A program made the position numbers and the translations under genes. Shown piece by piece: positions 60,002 to 64,000 of a stretch of 64,000 nt of DNA. Within the stretch, counting starts at the first letter, position 1, and each line of letters opens with the position of its first letter. The notes beneath the pieces were generated by a model. That model had not been told where the DNA came from, did not search any database, and worked only from the letters and a program-made list of their open reading frames with translations. The stretch comes from Cryptomeria japonica (lineage: Eukaryota > Streptophyta > Pinopsida > Cupressales > Cupressaceae), in contig NC_081412.1 of assembly GCF_030272615.1 (NCBI RefSeq), positions 480,212,657 through 480,276,656 of the forward strand. The letters are read 5' to 3'.

Positions 60002-61062
60002 AAATGTCTGAAATACTGAAAATAGAATACATATTAGAAGTACAATCTAAGAGAGTATCTCGTCATCTCTTGAATATGTCAACGATTTTATGGCGTTAGA
60101 TCTCATTCAATCCCACATTTATCACAGGGAAAAATGATTCCATAGAATAGCTTATAGACCAAATAGCCAATGACAAAGACTGAATCAGGTCCTTCCAAAA
60201 CAGTGCTAATCTGATTATCAATGAGATTGTTGGTGGTGGATGACAGTGAATGTCTTCCAATCAGATATTTGGAATTATAGTAGACAACAAAAGTTCCAGT
60301 TTTCTATATAGCTGACCATTTCATATAAAGATCCTTCTTTCCATGATTCACAGTTGTTATATAACATAATAATAGTCTGTTTCAGAATTATCTTATGTAT
60401 TGTATTTTAGTTTTCTAGTATTTTGATGATACACAATCTAATTAAGAAAATAAGAAACAATACACAATATAATCAAGAAAACAAGAGAAAAATCTGATTA
60501 TGAATTGTGAAAATCTGATATCATTAACACATTATAGAACAGAAAAATGAGAGCCAAAGATCTGAATCAGCATTTATTTCTAAAACATGATAAGTGATTA
60601 CAGCAAAAGCTACATAAGCAATCACTAATTACAGGGAAGCTTGATAAGTAATCACATATAGTGCCGTTAAGAACATCTGAACATCAAAGAAACATGCCCA
60701 CCTACATCTTCATCTCCTCCTTCCTCATGGAGTTTACAGAGATTACTACCTTGCTCTTTGACCGCCATGGATGTTTTCACTAGTTAGCTATGTACAACCA
60801 CTTCTTCATAGACAGATTCTTGACTTTCATTTAGCAAGGCCTGGTAGGTGCAGATTTAGAATGTGTCTGAGAAGTTCTTCCTAGTGAATATCAATCCTTC
60901 CTCTGGAATCCAGAACTGGTACTACATAATTCAGAAACAGGGATGCTATACCTAATGTTGTATAGCATCTAAAATTACAGAGATGGAGAAAACATCCTTT
61001 TATCAATGGAGAAAACCCCCAGAGAAAAAAGCATAGAACCCCATCCTCTGTAATGGTATGTT

Positions 61063-63055
61063 TTATGCTGTTACAACAGTTTCAATAGCAACAGCTCTTT
61101 TTGGGCGTACAATATTCCCAAAGCTAACATCATCTTCCCAAATCTCAGGCAGGGCTTCTTTCAGGTTGTGAATGCTTTCAAGTGCAAAGTCTGCTCCCTC
61201 TGTGCGGTTTGCAGCACCAACCTGTTGAAATTTTACAACCAAGATAAAGTTTATGTTAGAGCAATCAATTTGTGATGGAATCACAATTAGGGTCAAAAGA
61301 TATACAATTGTAAACAACCAGTGCATTTTAGCCATCGAAATGGTGTCCAATTATAAACAACCAGCACATTGTAACCAACAAAATGACCTCCAATCATAAA
61401 CAACCAATACATTGTAGCCAATGAAATGTATCATGAACAACCAGTGTGTTATAACCAATGCAAAAATTGTTTACATTAAAGATCCAATCCCACATAACAA
61501 TTCATGCACACACTACAGTGCACTAATTGTTTAAGACCTTCCCAAATGGTCTTACCAATACAGTATGCAGCCCTGCACGCTTCCCTGCTGCTATATTCCT
61601 AGTACTGTCATCAAAAAAGATCTGCAGAGAAAACAATTCAGGTTCATTACAAAACATGTAACAATGGCATGGTATAAATTGAAAGGAAAATGATAATGAA
61701 AAAAGGCTCTTGAAATCATACTGTTCTCTGTGGATCAGCATTTGCAACTTGAATAGCACGCTCCATAGCATTTATTGATGGCTTGCAAACAACAGGTGTT
61801 CTTGGCATAAAAGCAATAGGTGTATCCCAACTATTGTTGTTTTCAGCAGCTTCTGGGTGAGAATTGAGAGTCTCAAAGCATATCACACCTTCAAAACAAT
61901 CTTCTAACCCAAGCCGACCGAGCACCTTGGCAGCATGAACTTTGTCACCATTTGTAAATATCTGTTTCATGTGAATAACACACTTAATGAATTTATCCAA
62001 CCCTCTTAACAATTTCAATGTGCATTTGCAAGACATGGAACACTGTTTGTTTCTAGTATTATATTCAAATTAAGAGCAAGTATTAACAGTCAATGTTGCT
62101 TTCACTTTGAAAGAAAGGACCCCAACAGGATTACTCGATAAACCACAAAAACTTACAATTTTCCTCTGAGGCATGCTCAGTAACAAGCTCTTCAGCACTG
62201 GATCTGGCTTGAGGTTCTCATATGGTAATCTTCCATGGACAAAACTGTACCAAAAAAATTCTTGTTAAGCATTCTGAACCAAAATAGACCTGGGAAAACC
62301 AGAACAAATTGATTCTCAGATTAAAATCAAAACTTAGACAACATCTGTTAGTCTGCAGAATCCCAACCATTAAAATAACTTGGAACTGTAACATCACAGT
62401 CACCAGTCACAACATTTCAGAGCATACCTGTGATAATCATCATAGTCAAATTCATAGCCCACAGCCTGCAGGGATTCAACAATAAAAGTCATTTGTGAGA
62501 CCCATTGCCGAATTCCTTACAATCAAACATTGCAGAAGTCCATAAAACAAAAATGTAAGGAAAACTAACCCTGAGTCCAGCCATAGTTGTGCCATAATTC
62601 TTATACATTTCTCTGCAAAAGTCTGTGACTTTGTTCTTATCAACTCCAAGTTTTTGAACCACATAATCTGTCACACAATTATTCATATCTCAGATAAAGC
62701 AAAACTTAGAAAAACTGCAGAAGGTGGAGTATAACTTGTGAACAAGAAATCATTGTGAACACAGAATATAAAAAGTTGAAAGACCCATTTTTTCAGCCAT
62801 GGCATTACCTCCAATATTCTTGGTGCATGCAGCAGCAAGCCCCGAACTTACAGGGTACAATGTGTCATCAAGATCTGAAACAAACACCAATCAAATTACA
62901 AATTTGCTAAAACTTCTAGTAACCACCTGCATACAGCATATCTGTAAAAGATTTTCTCAAACAAACCCAAATCTAGCCTAAGCCTTATACCCACCAAAGA
63001 GAAGGCAGTCATAGCGAGACCTCTTATCCACTGAGCGTCTCTCATCTACTGCCAT
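61063..63055 (-). CDS. HAD-superfamily phosphatase, pyrimidine 5'-nucleotidase (SDT1-like), copy 2
   Basis: Same eight-exon structure as copy 1, with identical exon lengths: 63055-62995, 62874-62809, 62688-62570, 62465-62428, 62244-62157, 61961-61722, 61621-61556 and 61221-61063 (278 residues, frame intact). Catalytic residues are all kept (DLDDT, FTN, CKPS, FFDDS). Differences seen from copy 1 are few: Pro13 to Ser, MNDG to MNNC, TEF to TDF, Ser to Gly in VLSRL, EPAK to EAAE, ICK to VCK, GAS to GAA and SFEN to SFGN. Splice sites are conserved, and a 5'-UTR intron (donor at 63349, acceptor CAG ending 63064) is retained. Both copies therefore seem under constraint. Substrate is not predictable from sequence alone. 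Confidence 0.93.
61305..61460. repeat. Intronic minisatellite in HAD copy 2, intron 7
   Basis: Four or more degenerate copies of the CAACCAGTGCATTTTAGCC type unit, against about three in copy 1 (20712-20835). Confidence 0.7.
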
Positions 63056-63097
63056 TGCTTCTACTGTCACCAACAAAGTTAAACCAAAATGGGTATT

Positions 63098-63300
63098 AAG
63101 AATTCAATGCAAACAACTCTTAACAGACAAGTAGAATCCAAAAAACAAGTTCCAAAATGGTTTTCATATGGGTGTCAAGAATTCAATGCAAACAACTCTT
63201 TACACACAAGTAGAATCCAAAAAAAAAGTTCCAAAATGGTTTTCATAACACAATTCAAGTTCCAGAATGGCTTTCAAAACACAATTCAAGCTCCAAAATG
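63098..63300. repeat. Duplicated block in the 5'-UTR intron of HAD copy 2
   Basis: A block starting AAGAATTCAATGCAAACAAC occurs twice (63099 and 63177), followed by repeated TTCCAAAATGGTTTTCATA words. Copy 1 has a shorter version at about 22440-22560. Confidence 0.7.
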
Positions 63301-63473
63301 GTTTCCATAACACAATTCCAAAAGAACAATGTGGGAAGAAGAAATTCACCAGAGCAGAGTGACCAGAAGAGCAGAGGAGCACAGTGAGTCGAAGAGGAGG
63401 AGAATGTCGACCCAATCAGAAGAGAGATGGATCGACAGATTGAGGGGGATTTGTAAAGGAGGACATGGGGGTC

Positions 63474-63481
63474 CTTAAATA
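63474..63481 (-). promoter_or_regulatory. TATA-like box of HAD copy 2
   Basis: TATTTAAG on minus, at the same distance from the 5'-UTR splice donor as in copy 1. The duplication carried about 150 bp of upstream sequence beyond this box, then homology stops at 63638. Confidence 0.6.
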
Positions 63482-63638
63482 GCTTTAGAACTCACCCTTC
63501 ATAACCTTAACCTCACAGTAAAATGTTAAAATTGTGAATTAAACCCCATGTTTTACAGGTTAATTAAGGTCCAAACAGAGGAAGCAATTTGGAATCTGCA
63601 AATAATGGTTTAGAATGGACAGGGGAGATGAGAAGAGC

Positions 63639-64000
63639 GTACAAGTCTGAAACAGGGGGAGAGTGGGAACCACTCTAGAGAAGTTCCCTTGTGCGGGGCA
63701 GGTGGACTGTTTCACGTGCATCTTGTCAGTTTGTAATAAGATAACATTTTATGTCTACACAGCTTACGTTATATCAATAGAGATCTATTTAGGATTCTAG
63801 CAAATGTTGCATTGCAAGCTACAAGCTACTTCCTCGTGACCTTGCAAATGGCGGTAAACGTTTATTGAACCGACTACCAAATACAAGTTTTTAAAGGCCA
63901 AGTAGTTTTTAGTATATTATTTTATGGTTTAAAAATAGTAGATTATTTCTTAAGAGACAATGAGTTGCACCATTGCATCAAGTGTGACATATGGTATACG
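63639..64000. other. Unique right flank
   Basis: Sequence beyond the duplication, without a recognisable gene or repeat. Confidence 0.6.

Larger units (their letters stand above)
23365..63638. repeat. Segmental duplication, unit 2 (expanded by insertions)
   Basis: This is the second, collinear and same-orientation copy of 13417-22899. It is four times longer, mainly because it contains the LINE-B/Tat block (25937-49981), a LINE-B end (50326-51057), LINE-C (about 51200-55900), a MITE (56240-56537), a solo LTR (57308-58869) and an expanded 103-bp array (23876-24926). It ends with the second HAD phosphatase gene. Confidence 0.92.

Overview
This is nuclear DNA of a seed plant with a large, repeat-rich genome. 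The evidence is GT-AG spliced genes, plant L1 LINEs with C-terminal RNase H, a Copia remnant, and a 19-kb Ty3/gypsy element with the layout of the plant Tat lineage. The many old, stop-riddled nested elements would suit a gymnosperm, but nothing here proves that. No bacterial features, CRISPR arrays, rRNA or tRNA genes were seen.

Layout: 1-840 is a simple-sequence region. 841-6930 is an almost full-length L1 on the minus strand (LINE-A), with ORF1 and ORF2 broken only by three in-frame stops. 6931-13416 is non-coding and holds a minus-strand Copia gag relic at about 9300-11040. From 13417 to 63638 the window is one tandem segmental duplication. Unit 1 is 13417-22899 (9.5 kb) and unit 2 is 23365-63638 (40 kb). 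Each unit ends with an intact eight-exon gene for a 278-residue HAD phosphatase of the pyrimidine 5'-nucleotidase (SDT1-like) family, at 20472-22399 and 61063-63055, both on minus.

Most of unit 2's extra length comes from later insertions, several of which can be checked against the matching site in unit 1. They are: a 24-kb block at 25937-49981, made of a 5'-truncated LINE (family B) that was itself hit by the Tat element at 28852-48090 (TSD TTATC); a 5'-truncated LINE-B end at 50326-51057; a decayed L1 (LINE-C) at about 51200-55900; a 298-bp hAT-like MITE at 56240-56537; and a solo LTR of the same Tat family at 57308-58869 (TSD AATAC). Unit 1 has its own 556-bp LINE-B end at 18492-19047. 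A 103-bp sequence present once in unit 1 became a nine-copy array in unit 2.

The least expected observation is LINE family B. The block bounded by one pair of target-site duplications reads RT - zinc-finger linker - RNase H - an unrecognised ORF - a basic/coiled-coil ORF - 3' tail. Plant L1s normally end soon after RNase H and carry ORF1 upstream. Three copies share this 3' end, including a small hairpin whose loop-closing pair varies as C-G, U-G and U-A. The Tat element carries an antisense plant-mobile-domain ORF, a G-patch-like segment after its protease, and two AGCGCAT arrays in opposite orientations near the ends of its internal region.
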